From Rotaria sp. Silwood1 (taxonomy: Eukaryota > Rotifera > Eurotatoria > Philodinida > Philodinidae), in the NCBI GenBank assembly GCA_905250075.1, contig CAJNOP010000951.1, positions 1-64,000 on the forward strand: DNA of 64,000 nt, in the 5' to 3' direction. Below the pieces are notes generated by a model. The model worked only from the letters and a program-made list of their open reading frames with translations. It ran no database searches and had not been told where the DNA came from. Numbering within the stretch: the first letter of the stretch is position 1; the number at the start of each line of letters is the position of its first letter. Below, piece by piece: positions 37,096 to 49,295 of the stretch. Made by a program: the position numbers and the translations under genes.

Positions 37096-38197
37096 GGGTG
37101 TACCAAAAGTTCTGATCATCATATTTAAAAGACTTTTTCGATAAGGTTTCCTATTCAAAAATGAGAAACCAAATACACCATGTTGTAGAGTTTTTCGAGA
37201 TGCATCGAGTAGTATATAGTAAATTCTATTTTCATAAGACTCTGAAAGAATTAGAATCAATTTACTGATAGACGACTACATATCCACATGCATCCATACT
37301 AGCACCTATACTCAACAATGATAAATTAATGAATATTGTTGTCCTTGCTATTAATCAAAAATATTTGTAAAATGCCTTTTCTCACATATGACTTTGTAGA
37401 ACTTTTAAAGGACTGCAATCTCATATGCGTAGCATCTCCGATCATCTTGTGGATGTGAATATGGATGGATGCATGTGTGAATGTGTAGTCGCCTATCAGT
37501 AAATTGATTCTAATTCTTTCAGAGTCTTATGAAAATAGAATTTACTACATACCATTAGATGCATCTCGAAAAACTCTACAACATAGTATACTTGGTTTTA
37601 GAGTCCTGCAACGGGGTCGGGTACCCGGCACCCGACCGGACCCGAAACTGTGGTCCGGGTACAAATTTGCCGGGTCGGTTCGGGTGCCGGGTATAAAAAA
37701 AAATGCCGGGTCGGGTGCAGGATTTGAGCATACCCGGTACCCGACCGGTAGTCGATGACATCTTAACAAGTAAAAGTATTTTACACTCTATGATAGAGTC
37801 CTGCAACGGGGCCGGATACCCGGCACCCGATCGGACCCGGAACTGTGGTCCGGGTACAAATTGTTACTTGATGAAATTAAAATAATAGTATATTTTGCCA
37901 TATGAAATAAAAGTTTGAAAAGTGAATATAATTTTGACAATAACAATCAAGTGCTGACTATTTCAAGGCTGGGCCGGGTCCGGTCGGGTACCGGGTAGAG
38001 CTATCCGGGTCCGGTTCAGTTCCGGGTGGAAGATGACCGGGTCCGGTCGGATTCCGGGTTTGAAAAAAATGAGCCGGGCCGGGTTCGGGTGCGAAAAGTA
38101 GTACCCGTGCAGGACTCTACTTGGTTTCTCATTTTTGAATAGGACGCCTTATCGAAAGAGTCTTTTAAACATGGTGATCAGAACTTTTGGTACACCC
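37096..38197. mobile_element. Fold-back mariner-like element interrupted by a hAT insertion
   Basis: Both ends begin GGGTGTACCAAAAGTTCTGA and are flanked by TA (37094-37095 and 38198-38199). The arms match for about 205 bp each. The right arm is split by the hAT-type element at 37599-38119. Without that insertion and one copy of its target duplication the element would be 573 bp. The loop contains ATCCACATGCATCC facing GGATGGATGCATGTG. No transposase is encoded. Confidence 0.85.
37599..38119. mobile_element. Non-autonomous hAT-type element with 8-bp target duplication
   Basis: The ends are TAGAGTCCTGCAACGGG and the inverse CCCGTGCAGGACTCTA. They are flanked by a perfect 8-bp duplication CTTGGTTT (37591-37598 and 38120-38127). 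The intact arm of the host element confirms that the unoccupied site had one copy. The interior is rich in CCCGACCGG and CCGGGTxCGG repeats, strikingly GC-rich for this genome. A second copy of the left end starts at 37796 inside the element. There is no transposase. Confidence 0.85.
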
Positions 38198-38198
38198 T

Positions 38199-38984
38199 AA
38201 GTAACTACTTAAAATCTAATCTAATTGTATGAAAAATTAAAATTCAATATTATCAAATTTTGATTTCGACAACTTGATATTTGAACGAATGTCGTATTTA
38301 GAATTTAAGAAATTATTTAAAAAGTCAAATTGTAAAAAGAATACAAACGAAATTTACACAAAATTTTCTACCTGTTAAAATCAGAATGAATTATTTTGAT
38401 ACAATCTAACTAAAACAACAGAAAATTGAATCTGTGACGTTTATTGTCTCATTATATCGAGTCAAAGATACAGCTTAGAGTATTAGAATTTTAATATCTT
38501 ATAGTTTTCATTATCTCAAGCATTCAAAAACATTGTTCTCTAAATGGAAAGGACGATGTATGGTGTAAAAAAAAATAACGATCACTTAAATTAGTATTCA
38601 TAATTGTCATTTAGCTTTATTCCAAAAAACAAAAGTTATCAAATATGTTAAAAAGATGAGATTCATGTGAGCACAAAAGGATAATTAATGATTATCGTAA
38701 AAAATTTCATTTTTGACTCTTATAAACGTTACATTGACGTATGAAGTTAATGAATAGAAATAACACCACCATTTTATCGCGATGTTGCTCGTCAGGAAGA
38801 ACCATAAATTTTTGTATTATTGTTTATGAAGCTGTTAAATAAAAATCATACGCAATGTTTGATAGCATCAAAATCGAATGAGTATAGCGGTGATCAAATT
38901 CTATTACATACATTTATTACAATCGAACGTATGTAAATATATTATTTCATTATGTGTATCAGATACATGACCTATTGATAATGG
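38199..38984. other. AT-rich spacer
   Basis: No gene, element end or RNA was recognised. Confidence 0.45.
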
Positions 38985-39396
38985 ATTATGGTTAGCATCA
39001 CATTTATCTATATTCATCATTTATTTTTATCCAACACTTCTCTCATCATGTTTGGCATGCATTTTCCAACTTACTATCGTACTGCTTATACATTTGAAGG
39101 TGTGCCTGATGGTGCATATTATGAACGAATATTTGACTTATTTCCTTTGTTACACCCATGTCACCTTCATTCTCCGCGGTGTATACAAAAAGATGGTTCT
39201 ACCAGTTAATAAAGCTTTCATGCAGATTGAAACAAGATTTTTGAACTTACAATCAATTGTACTTCGAAAATGTTCACTAATCTTTCTGTTACTTTTACTT
39301 AAATATCATCGACAATTGCAAGAGCTCAGCTTTAGTCTGAGCAATCCTTTGCTACCCGATAAACATTCACTAATAAATGGTAATCAAAAGTAAGTT
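38985..39396 (+). pseudogene. Unassigned coding-like region with overlapping frames
   Basis: Two plus-strand frames (38988-39209 and 39052-39393) overlap. The first carries HFPTYYRTAYTFEGVPDGAY and IFDLFPLLHPCHLHSPRCIQ; the second carries LKYHRQLQELSFSLSNPLLP just before a GTAAGT-like donor near 39391. Switching between frames suggests a frameshifted gene, possibly of leucine-rich type. I do not recognise it. Confidence 0.3.
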
Positions 39397-39507
39397 TATT
39401 TTCTTGAACTCAGAGTAATAATTAAATGCATTTATTCATATTATCGTAAAGGATTATTGTTGCCAGTGAATCATTTCTGAATTGATAATATCCTTTATTT
39501 CATTTAT

Positions 39508-39570
39508 GGGTGTGGATGTGGGGTGTGAGTATACTGGTGACGAAAGAAAAGATACACACCCACACTCACA
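39508..39570. repeat. Telomere-like hairpin patch
   Basis: GGGTGTGGATGTGGGGTGTG is followed about 25 bp later by ACACACCCACACTCACA. The order is again G-rich then C-rich. Confidence 0.65.
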
Positions 39571-39795
39571 TTCTCAAAATTAAATTGATATTCTAATGTG
39601 TGAGTAAATCGTAAATGAAGATTAGAGGAAAAAAAGTTTTTTTTCTAATTGTATAGAAGCTGTTGGATGCTCATCCGATCTGAGTCGATGCCTTTTTTCT
39701 TTTTTCTTCTGTCGTTGTTGATAAGTTTATTTTCAATCGGAGAAGATATTCAGTTTTGATAAAGCGGAGAAAATAAAATATATTAAGTAAAATGG

Positions 39796-39884
39796 CTACT
39801 TCTTAATTGCGGACAAAATTTCAGCCCTCACCCACACTGTCGGCATGCTAATTGGTTTGATTTTCGTCCGCAATCAAGAAGACA
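39796..39884. repeat. Short inverted repeat (about 90 bp)
   Basis: CTTCTTAATTGCGGACAAAA is inverted as TTTTCGTCCGCAATCAAGAAG about 35 bp away. It could be a tiny MITE or an RNA hairpin. The loop contains a CACCCACACTG patch. Confidence 0.55.
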
Positions 39885-40059
39885 CGAAGTAAAATATAGC
39901 GAGACAATTAAATGTTTTTCTTTCAAAATAAAAATGACCGACCAAAATAATATTTTCTTTCATTTATTTTTAGTAGATCATTTGAACAACAAAATTTTAT
40001 TTAAGAAAAAAGTTTTGTAGAAAAAAAATCCGAACGCCTATTCTTGCAAATAATTGCTT

Positions 40060-40600
40060 GATCATTATTATCATTCAATGATGAATAAACTTGATCTAAT
40101 TCATTTATTGTTGCATTTCCATATTCTCGAATTATTTTACCATCTTGTTTTATTGTTTTACAATGTTTATCGCCATATATTTTACTTATTGTTTCAGTTT
40201 TGTTATTTTCATTTTGATTTGATGATTATTCAATTTATTTTTAACAACGCACCTTTTCGATGGTATGGTTTCTCGTTTCATTGTCGTTATTATAAAAGTT
40301 CTCGGAAATGCTCCATTAAGACCTTGTATTTCTATAATAGAATCAAGATTTTCATCATCATGATGTATATTTGCAAACGATATTAATTGAAGAAAATTCA
40401 TTGTCAGAATAGATTTTTGTTTTGTTTTTGTCTTGAAAATCTTGTTTAACAATCTCATCTGTTAGACCAGTTGATGACTGAGGATTTTCATTGTTAAAAT
40501 CTTGTGAAGGAATTGAAAATGTAGTTGAGAAATTTTCCAATTGGGAAAAATAAACCATTGAATAGAAAATCATCATCATTATTATCTTTCATGTTAGTTT
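40060..40600 (-). pseudogene. Unassigned minus-strand coding-like region
   Basis: Overlapping minus-strand frames read DFNNENPQSSTGLTDEIVKQ, then in another frame NIHHDDENLDSIIEIQGLNG, then IYGDKHCKTIKQDGKIIREY. Together they look like one polar protein with frameshifts, but no domain is recognised and chance cannot be excluded. Confidence 0.25.
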
Positions 40601-41069
40601 TTAGAATGAAAATTTATTCCTAGTTGTTCATTTTTTTTAATCTAAATATGAAGAAATCTATAAAACGTATATCTTTCGGCATTTAATTATCTCTTAGTCC
40701 TATTGATGACTTCATTCTATAGTGTAATGTCGGTATACCTAGATCATTATAAGCGAATATAATTTCAAGTATATGTGAAACTATTTCCTCTATTTTCTAT
40801 AATTCAACAAAACGAAACAATTCTATTTTGATAACAATAGATTCGAATCCATAAAGAAGAATCTCATTCGCCAGCTGTGTCCTGGAAGAAACTAACAATC
40901 ATATAGCATTCAACTTGATAAAATTTGTTATCACGAAGGACGTATATCACATTAACACATATTAGATAGTGCCCAATGTCTTTCGATATAAAACCTAGTG
41001 AACAAAAATCAACGCTGCAGTAACATTCATTTCTACGCTTAGGTTTCCACGGTTGTTATTATGAAATGG
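40601..41069. other. AT-rich spacer
   Basis: Nothing recognisable on either strand. Confidence 0.4.
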
Positions 41070-41135
41070 TGTTCTGACAAGTCAATGTTTCCACCAGCTC
41101 GCCTATTTTCGTCATCGCAACATGTATGTGATCAG
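41070..41135 (-). repeat. 66-bp dispersed repeat, copy 1
   Basis: This copy shares about 78% of positions with 46925-46992, in the same orientation, including a TTTTCGTCATCG core. On the minus strand both copies are open in the same frame (here DHIHVAMTKIGELVETLTCQ). Confidence 0.55.
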
Positions 41136-41732
41136 TGTTGATCATTTACTTCTAGGTAAATTTGTAATGAGCAACTTGCTTTGTCAGTGTGTAGAGTACG
41201 GTATTTTGACTGCCTCTACACATCCCATAAGAGAAAGGATCCTCGGAGGAGGACGTTAGGACAACAGATGAATGTTGATAAATTATTAGAGAGTTTAAAT
41301 CAGAAACCATAGTTATGAACTGCGAGGTTTTAAACAACGAAATGTTTTGAAAAGTTTATAGTCTGCGGAAAACGTGTCATTATAGATTGTGTAAGATTTC
41401 TATACGAACGACATAAGATCTTGGAGCATTCACGATCATTTCATAATTGTTTTTAAATGAGGATTTTATAAATTGTATTAGATTCACTAGAAGGATCCTT
41501 TCAGATACTGGTAAACAGTGTCGAAAACAAAGAAACTTTGCAAAAGTGTTTATCGCAGTGATCAATATAGAAAATGAGTATCGTATGCTCTTTTCGATAG
41601 TACCAGATTCATCTGTGTAACAAAAAGCTTGGATTTATTATTCCTCGAGTATATCCCTAACTGATAGGTAAACTTCGTTTGAAAACAGCATTATTCGAAA
41701 ACTAATCATAAAAAATACAAAATCTTTTTCAA

Positions 41733-42280
41733 CCGTCTTGAAATGAATTTTTTATTTTATTTTTCACGTATAAGAATAGAATACAACGCATACATATACA
41801 GAAGAGTTCGAGACATTTACGCAGCACATAGCAGTGTTATAAGTGTTTGCTTGTTCTTTGAGCAAAGTAAAAATATGTGAATACATCTATTTTTGAATGA
41901 CCTATTGAGATTAGATGGCTAGTATTAAGTGAGTTCGAGTTTATAACTTTTGACCATTCAGAGAGAAGAGCTTCAGCTATGCTCCGTCAACGGGCAATAC
42001 CAAGAATACTGAGCACGAAATTTCGAATTGCCATTCATTCACTAGAAATCCGTCAGTTTAAAAGGTCGATCGACTCATTTCATACAGTCCATCTCATCTC
42101 TAAACAAGTCATCCAGAAATGGATGTATTCACATACTTTTACTTCGCTCAAAGAAGTAGCAAAGACTTATAAAACTGCTATGTGCTGCATAAATGTCTCG
42201 AACTCCTCTGTATATATATATATGTGTTGCATTCTATTCTCATACATCAAAAGTCAAATAAAAAATTCATTTCAAGACGG
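41733..42280. mobile_element. Fold-back element (about 548 bp)
   Basis: CCGTCTTGAAATGAATTTTT at 41733 is inverted at 42280. The arms continue inward for more than 200 bp with high similarity, including TCGAGACATTTA blocks and a TATGTGAATACAT block. No clear TA flank is visible. The 117-codon frame at 41979-42332 crosses loop and right arm and is not a transposase. Confidence 0.7.
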
Positions 42281-43529
42281 ACAAGACTTTTGTCGCCGAC
42301 TAAATGAAACAATAAAAAAAATTAAAACTTAACTTATTACTCGACTAGTTTTAACTTCCAAATTGATGTGGCACACTGTACATGTTTAGACTTTGTCAAA
42401 AGACAACATAGTCGGAATGAATGACACATTGACAACACATCTATAGAGAAGATTAGTTATAACAGATCTACTATAAATAGGCAGTTTGATAACAAATGAT
42501 AGGAAAGGAGAATAAACTTGAATAAGCAAAACAGAATCAAATGCCTTAGCTTCATTTTACTTTCATAAACATTTTTCATTCATTTCTAAAGTAATTAATT
42601 TAAATCCCCGTATAAAGTAAACATATTGAGAGATCTCATCAACAATCCATCTAAACAAACGAAAATAATGTTTGATGACGAAAAACAAGTGGCTAGAATT
42701 TTTAAATTAGATAATACTAGTCCTTGTAGACCATGATGAGACTGATTGAACTGTATTAAACAAGCATCATAATAAATTATAAATTGGTCTTTAGCAGTTT
42801 TTATTCAAAGGCAAAAGAACAGAGATTTTTTTCTAAAATGTTTGATATATTTATTAAATGATATTTTTTGGTTATGTACTAGAAGGAATCCGAAGAATAT
42901 GGCACCGATGTACATAATATGAAGAACGATTTGGAAATCATGTTAAGATTTTGACAATTATTCTTGTGACATGAATAAATTTGAGAATGGCAAGAGTTCA
43001 TTGATGATAAAATGAATATTTCTTGGATTTGTGTCCCTTTATACTTCACAAATCTATCATTTTCGTGTCATGCATATGAAAGGAAAAATATTCAAAGAAT
43101 TTATGAAGTGAAAATAACATCGATGCCCGTTTCTGGAACGAGGTCGGATTAGAAAAGAATCAACTAGTTCAAACCTGAGTTCTGTCCAACTTTCACATGA
43201 GAAAAGAGTTGTGGCTTTATTTTTCATCTGTTTGATTTACTTGAAAGATAGATCTTTAATTAAAACTAATCTGTAAACTATTTTGATACAAAATGTGAAA
43301 GTATTATTTAAATCAATCGATGACTATACATATTTGTGATCTAGATAATTAGTTTCTTATTCACTGATATAAAATTATAGGTTCTTAATCTTATGAGTTT
43401 TATTATGAAATGTAAAAAATTTTTCATTTGTTTTCGGAATGATTTTACAACTCTCGTTTCTCGAAAGAAATAATAATGAACACAACTCGATGACACTCTA
43501 GTGTCGAGTCGATCCGTGATATAGATCTG
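42281..43529. other. AT-rich spacer
   Basis: No gene or element was recognised. Confidence 0.4.
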
Positions 43530-43815
43530 TGTGAACTTAGATGATCTTCGTCATGTGCCAAAAATCCGTTCGCAAGAGTCTGTCTTTTTTAGTCAACACT
43601 GGCTTTCAAATCGAAGAGAACTGATACTACACTATGACATTAACCTTAAAAACCGTAAAGCATTTGAATACATTCAAAAACAATATTCTCTGTTTTTCAA
43701 CATTCCCATATTCATATATTTCCACATGTTACCAAAATATACAGAACTCTCAAGCTATAATGACGATGGACTGTACACAAATGGATAGTTTTTGTTTACC
43801 TAACTTCTCCCATTT
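43530..43815 (+). repeat. Dispersed repeat, copy 1 (open frame retained)
   Basis: This is similar to 45403-45640 in the same orientation. Shared blocks include CATGTGCxxAAAATCCG and a block ending GGACxxxACAxAATG. The copy here keeps an 85-codon frame (DDLRHVPKIRSQESVFFSQH at the start); the other copy has stops. The family is unknown and it could be part of a decayed transposon. Confidence 0.5.
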
Positions 43816-45402
43816 ATAGCAATTGTTTGTCTTTGTTTATTATTATTAAGCTCATTCTCTGATCTTATTTTCTTTATTATCAATTCCTAAGAGAAGAAGC
43901 ATTCTAAAAACTTTCAAAAAGTACTACTTGAATGATATGAATGGATAGCGATTAATTTGTTATTTTTAACTTAACATTCACAAATGCATTTATTTTTCTT
44001 TTAGTGATATACATACGTGTTATCTGTAGAATAAATACTTGAACTTTAGTAGAAAAATGTTATACATATTGTCTTTGCATAGTTGCTCAACCTTAGTATA
44101 GTGAAGAAAAGGTATTATATTTTATTTAGTGATGTAATGCTGTTTCAAGAGACAAGTATTTAAAATACAACTAATTTTGTAAAGACCTATTTCACTAGAT
44201 TTCAGATTCATCTTTGATTCAAACATTGAAAAAGCAATTTTAGGGACGTTGCTGTCAACGAGTTGATTAAGCATAAAGCTACAAGTAATACTTCTTTTTA
44301 TTCAAAACTTGCTAAGGTAGACTAGATTTGAACAGATAGCATCTGCGAATCATCCAAATTTCTTGTTTAAAGTAGACTGTAATTAACATTGAAAATAATA
44401 ATAATTATCACAGTTGATATGAGAATTAAGTGCAGTTTGGAATGCTAGAATTACTTCTAAGAAATTCTCTTAGAAATGACAACTAGAATAGGAATAGTCG
44501 TATGAAGAAGATGAACTGGATGACCTAGCGAGGAGTTCAAATAATAAGGATGTATCAAACACAAAGAAAATACAAAAATTCTAATTTTTTTTTTGTTGCT
44601 TTCTGTTGATGATATTATAAACAACAAATAATTGTTCTCGTATATACATTTTAGTTGCTGTTACATAGAAACAGATAATGATTGTGTTACTTTTGCAGAG
44701 TCAGTATAGAGTTCTTCCTCTATTTTCGCCAGTTTAAGTCATTTTTTTTTTGTTTGATAAAATTTATCGTCTTTTTCGTTGCTGTTTTGATAATATACAA
44801 TATATATATAGTAATATCAGAAGAAAGAAAAAGTGAAATAGTGTATTATATGGAAAGATCCAATCGAAAGTACACCAAGAATAACTTTGAATCATATCCT
44901 ATTGACTATGCCACTATTTAAACATGAAGTAACTTCTTACTGATATAAATAAATACTTTAGAAAAAAAAACGTTTTTTTTTTCAAATACTTTCATCACTC
45001 ATTTAATATATTCATATTCCTGCAATAAAATAACTACATCCAAAATTTCATCAAATATTCAAAAACTGTGTCCTAGAAATGAAATAAAATATTGTTGAAA
45101 TGTATGCAGTATTCAATAAAAAAAACTATGATGAAATTATTATTGTTCATATATAACATAGTAATCTGACATTGATTCTTATTGTCACGTTGTTTTTTTC
45201 TTTTTGAAAACCTTTGTTTGATTGCCTCAGAATCTCAATCAGTGCCATCATTATAACTAACTCATAAGTAATAAAATCCGAATTATTGTATCGGTATAAT
45301 AATAATAAATTCCACTTCTTCTTATATCACATGAAAATGAGTAGGTTATTTCATATAAGTTTATAATGATAGATGATTCCTGTTTCCAGAAGGAAACGAG
45401 AG
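43816..45402. other. AT-rich spacer
   Basis: One 79-codon frame at 44682-44921 has a hydrophobic run but no family resemblance. Confidence 0.4.
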
Positions 45403-45640
45403 TGAACTCGGGTAATCTCTGCCATGTGCTGAAAATCCGATCAAAAGAGCTTGACTTTTTTCAGTCCGCGCCGACTTTCAAACTAACAAGAACAGATATA
45501 ATACTTTGGTCTTAGCCTAAAAAAGCCACAAAAATATTTTCGCGTTCATATATTTCAAAATTTTATCAAAGTAGACAAAGTTCAAGGTATAGTGACATTG
45601 GACACAATATGAATAAACTTTTTCTTGTTCCATTGATTTT
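45403..45640 (+). repeat. Dispersed repeat, copy 2 (degenerate)
   Basis: Counterpart of 43530-43815, about 1.9 kb downstream. Its reading frame is interrupted by several stops. Confidence 0.45.
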
Positions 45641-46924
45641 CTGGAATCAAGATATTTCCTTTTTTGTGTTTGCAAATAGTTTTAAAAGTTATTCATTGAA
45701 TGATCAATATAGGAACAGCTTTGGATTTATTCTTTATGAGCTGATTCATCAATATTGTTATAGCTTTCTGTCATAAGTACTTGCACAACTGGTGTGAAAT
45801 AGAATTTCTGACAACATATGACAGAGTCCTATGTGATTTAAATGTTTATAAAGTGATTGATGAAAGACTCTTGACTAAGTTTTCTGAAACTCAAACGTTT
45901 ATATAGAGTTCGTCTTAACACATTTCACATACCTTTCCGCAACAAAAAAGTAGAAATTTCGCAATCAAAATACTTCTGCATCAGTGTATAAAAATAATTG
46001 TGTCACCAAAAAACAAAAAAGTTATTTACTTCTGTAATATGACATCCACACTGATATCTATTTAGTTTTTTAAATCTTCTCCTTTTTTGTTATTGATCGA
46101 TCTTTTATTTGAAAAAGTGAATAGTTCAATTAAGAAATAGTATTATCAGATGAAATTTTCTGATAATATTTCTGAATATTCAAATCTTAGACCAATATAT
46201 AAATTCGCTTGATTCATTACTGAATTCCTATTAGTATCAAAATATCCAAATTAGAACAATGTATCATATTTATTACATATAGTGTGGATCTGAACAATTT
46301 TCCTATTTCATTATTTGAGTTTGTTTTCTTAACAATGAATTGAATCTTCTAGATAGAATGTTTCTATAACTAGATAAATATGTGTAAATTTTGCTTTTTA
46401 CATGAGAAGCACAGTATTATAACAACAATGCTTTTCTATAATGAATCATGCCATTCTATCTTTACAGCACAATTCAACTTATTGTCAAATGATTTTCAAA
46501 CGCTTAATGTTTCTGTCTTGTAAATTTTTCTGAGCTCCACCTATTTCAAAAAAGAACTCAAGAAAAGTGTAGATTGCAACAGAGCTAAAAAATTATTCAA
46601 AAAAATAACAAATCAATTTGTTGGAATATTCTCTATTAGGATGGAGTTTTATATACCAATGCAAAACATACTCTGCCAATTTTCATTCTACAAATGTACG
46701 TGATATTAATACTAGCACTAAACGCGGCAATCGTTTCTATAAAACTTGTGTTGACGTGTTGCTCAAGCTGTGAAACAAAATATTTAGGATGCTTTCAATA
46801 TAGCTCCAAAAAATTTAAGAAACAACTCATTCATATAGGTGCTGCAAAGTAATTTTTGTCTTTGTATATACGCATCAAAATTCATGTTTCCATCCTTTTT
46901 TATATTGTTTTTAACTCAAAATAT
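45641..46924. other. AT-rich spacer
   Basis: No recognisable gene, RNA or element. Confidence 0.4.
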
Positions 46925-46992
46925 GTTGCTCTGACAGGTCGATGTTGCCATCAACTCGCACGTTTTCGTCATCGGAACTTGTATTTGATCAG
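46925..46992 (-). repeat. 66-bp dispersed repeat, copy 2
   Basis: See 41070-41135. The minus-strand frame reads DQIQVPMTKTCELMATSTCQ. It lies just past the 3' end of the CDK7 pseudogene. Confidence 0.55.
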
Positions 46993-47037
46993 ACTTTTTT
47001 CTTTTATAATAGTCACATTTTATTTATAAAATAATAT

Positions 47038-47921
47038 TCATATTGCAATGGAAAAACAATCGTATGATTGAATATCTGTGGGCATTCGTTTTTTTACAAT
47101 CACTTTTGCATCATTTCCTAATTTACATTTATTATTTTCAGTTGGTTGATTTTCTTTTGGTTTAGACAAACGGTTACTTGGACACGGAGCAGGCGGATTA
47201 CTAAAATATTTCAGTTGAAGAGTTTCGTTTGCATTTGGTCGTCGTTTTGGATCGAATTGCATTACTCTTTCTAATACATCAAGTTCATCTGATTTTGATG
47301 TTGTAAATATTGTTCGTAACGGCTTAGATGCCATTTGTTCAAAGTCAATATTATTTGAAAATGTTTTGAAATCCGATCAATTACTATCGGTTGGTGTTTC
47401 AAACACTTGAAATATTTTCAATAATTGATCAAGATCAGAACCACCGGGTAATAATGATACTCAAAGTAGTAATTCAGCAATAATAAAACCGGCTGTCCAT
47501 ATCTCGACAGCAGTACCATATTTTATTGTACCCAAAAGTAATTCAGGTGATCGATGCTATCTTGTAATAACGTCATGTGACATTAATCTTGATGATGAAC
47601 CGAAAAAGTTTGCTAAACCAAAATCGGCTATTTTTAAAACATCACCTTTATCAATTAATAAATTGTTTGATTTCAAATCTCGATGAAGTATCCAATTATT
47701 ATGCAAATTATTATTAATAATATTTTCAAGATTAGTATTCATAAATTCAAATACTAAACAAATTCTTGGACTATTTGAAACATATTCTTCAAATGTCTCG
47801 AGTAATTCGGTAACATGTGGATGTTTAACTTCTTGAAGAAATTTAAGTTCTCTTAAAGCAGTTAAATTAATTCCATCGAATGCTACTTCTCAACTATTGA
47901 TTTTAATTTTTTTCAGTGCGA
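47038..47921 (-). pseudogene. cdk7: CDK7 (TFIIH/CAK kinase) pseudogene
   Basis: CDK7 is the CDK-activating kinase and the RNA polymerase II CTD kinase of TFIIH. Reading down the minus strand, the relic has a strand-3 KKIKIN, then [20 protein letters not shown] (the PSTAIRE-equivalent helix), the catalytic loop [46 protein letters not shown], then GGSDLDQLLKIFQVFETPTD, FDPKRRPNANETLQLKYFSN and a basic tail. KYFSNPPAPCPSNRLSKP matches the CDK7-specific KYFSNRPGPTPGCQLPRP. Four in-frame stops replace codons, at least two of them conserved Trp sites (after VITR and after TDSN). The Gly-rich loop exon is missing, and about 23 residues before [10 protein letters not shown] are deleted. It cannot encode an active kinase. 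Confidence 0.88.
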
Positions 47922-49231
47922 TTCAAAGATTTAAAACTTATGTCTATGAAACTTCTTGGAATACAAACTGATAAAAAGAAACAAACTTGTTCAAAATATA
48001 TACAGTAAATTTTTCATTAAATCGAGTATTTAGTGAGTGTCTTATATTAATATTAATATTTGTTCGAAGTTCGATATCTGTAAAAACTGTCAATCAGAAT
48101 ATGTGTATTACTTTTGTTGATGACTTATTTTTATCAAATAGTCGACTAAAACTACAAAAGGCTTCTAAGAGAAATAAAGAAAATAATGAAAATATTCCTG
48201 AGCAAGACTATAGAATCTTTCAGCTTGAGTGCTATTGACAATGCCATGATGTGTATAGAAAAAATAATAAAGCGAAGCATTTTATTAGGAATATCCGTCA
48301 GATAAATAAGGAGTGTGAATTGTTTTTATGCGGACTCAGAAAAAATCTACATCTTATGAGTATTGACAAGATCAAAATAGAGCGTTTGTACTATATCAAC
48401 GTAATTCTCTTGTGAAAAATGTTTGAAAAAAAAATAGAAAATTTTTATAGATGTACATAATCAACCTCTTATGAGTATTTCTCTTTCATTCAGCTACTAA
48501 TGTCATTTTAAAAACATGTTATTATTTAGTATTGATAACTATGTAGTCATTTACATCTTCGACCTGATGACGGACCCGGAAAATTTCAATCAAGAAACTT
48601 CTGTTGGGATTTGTAAACTCACATAAGCAAAAAGAAGTTTAGTATGAATAATATCTAACATTTAGGATTTGTATTAAATTCTAATTTTTCTTTTCTGTAA
48701 AGATTAAAACCAGATCTCATAGCAATTCAAACGATGTCTGATCATATTATAAGGCTAAATCTCCACACAAAAGAAGAATTTTTCACGTGGGTTCGTTCGA
48801 TTCCTGTCACCTGAGATAGAGCTACGATGGTTGACCTCTATGTGAATAAGAATAGCATATTCCTAATTACCGTAGTCAATTATTTCCCTTTCTTTGAGAT
48901 TTCAAAAGAATGCTTCTCGCCATAAACAAAACAAAAAGATTTAAGAAAAATCGACGCAAAAAAGAAATAAAGAAGAATATAAAAAAAGAAACATTCCACA
49001 CAGGAATCTAACCTATGTCGCGTTATTGGCCTACTTACGTAAGTATTCTTCTCTTTTTCCCTCTTACATCGTGTTCTTTTCTCGTTAAATATAAATAAAA
49101 TCACATGATATGTTCAAACAAGTGTCATTTGTTATTATTAAACATTTTTTAATTAATGGATATGTTTCTAACTTTATCGGAAATGAGTAGTTATTGATAC
49201 TGTTTGTCCCTTCATGTGACAAAAACGGTAT
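47922..49231. other. AT-rich spacer
   Basis: Frames at plus 47987-48238 and minus 48880-49104 are anonymous. Two short tRNA-like arms (near 48790 and 49010) do not form a tRNA. Confidence 0.4.
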
Positions 49232-49295
49232 GGTTGTGGGTGTGTTTGTATTTCAAGACAACAGCAACAGCTACATCCACACCCACACCTACGCC
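49232..49295. repeat. Telomere-like hairpin patch
   Basis: GGTTGTGGGTGTGTTTG is followed about 25 bp later by CATCCACACCCACACCTAC, in the same order as the other patches. Confidence 0.6.

Noticed and set aside
37504-37885. Overlapping frames with Gly/Arg/Pro runs in the hAT-type element
   Set aside because: They follow the CCGGGT repeat on both strands, with no transposase motif.
41979-42332. 117-codon frame as a gene
   Set aside because: It runs from the loop into the right arm of a fold-back element and has no family resemblance.
48780-49040. tRNA-like arms (TTCGATTCC near 48795 on plus; GGTTAGATTCCTG on minus near 49010)
   Set aside because: No acceptor or anticodon stem could be completed at the right spacing for either arm.
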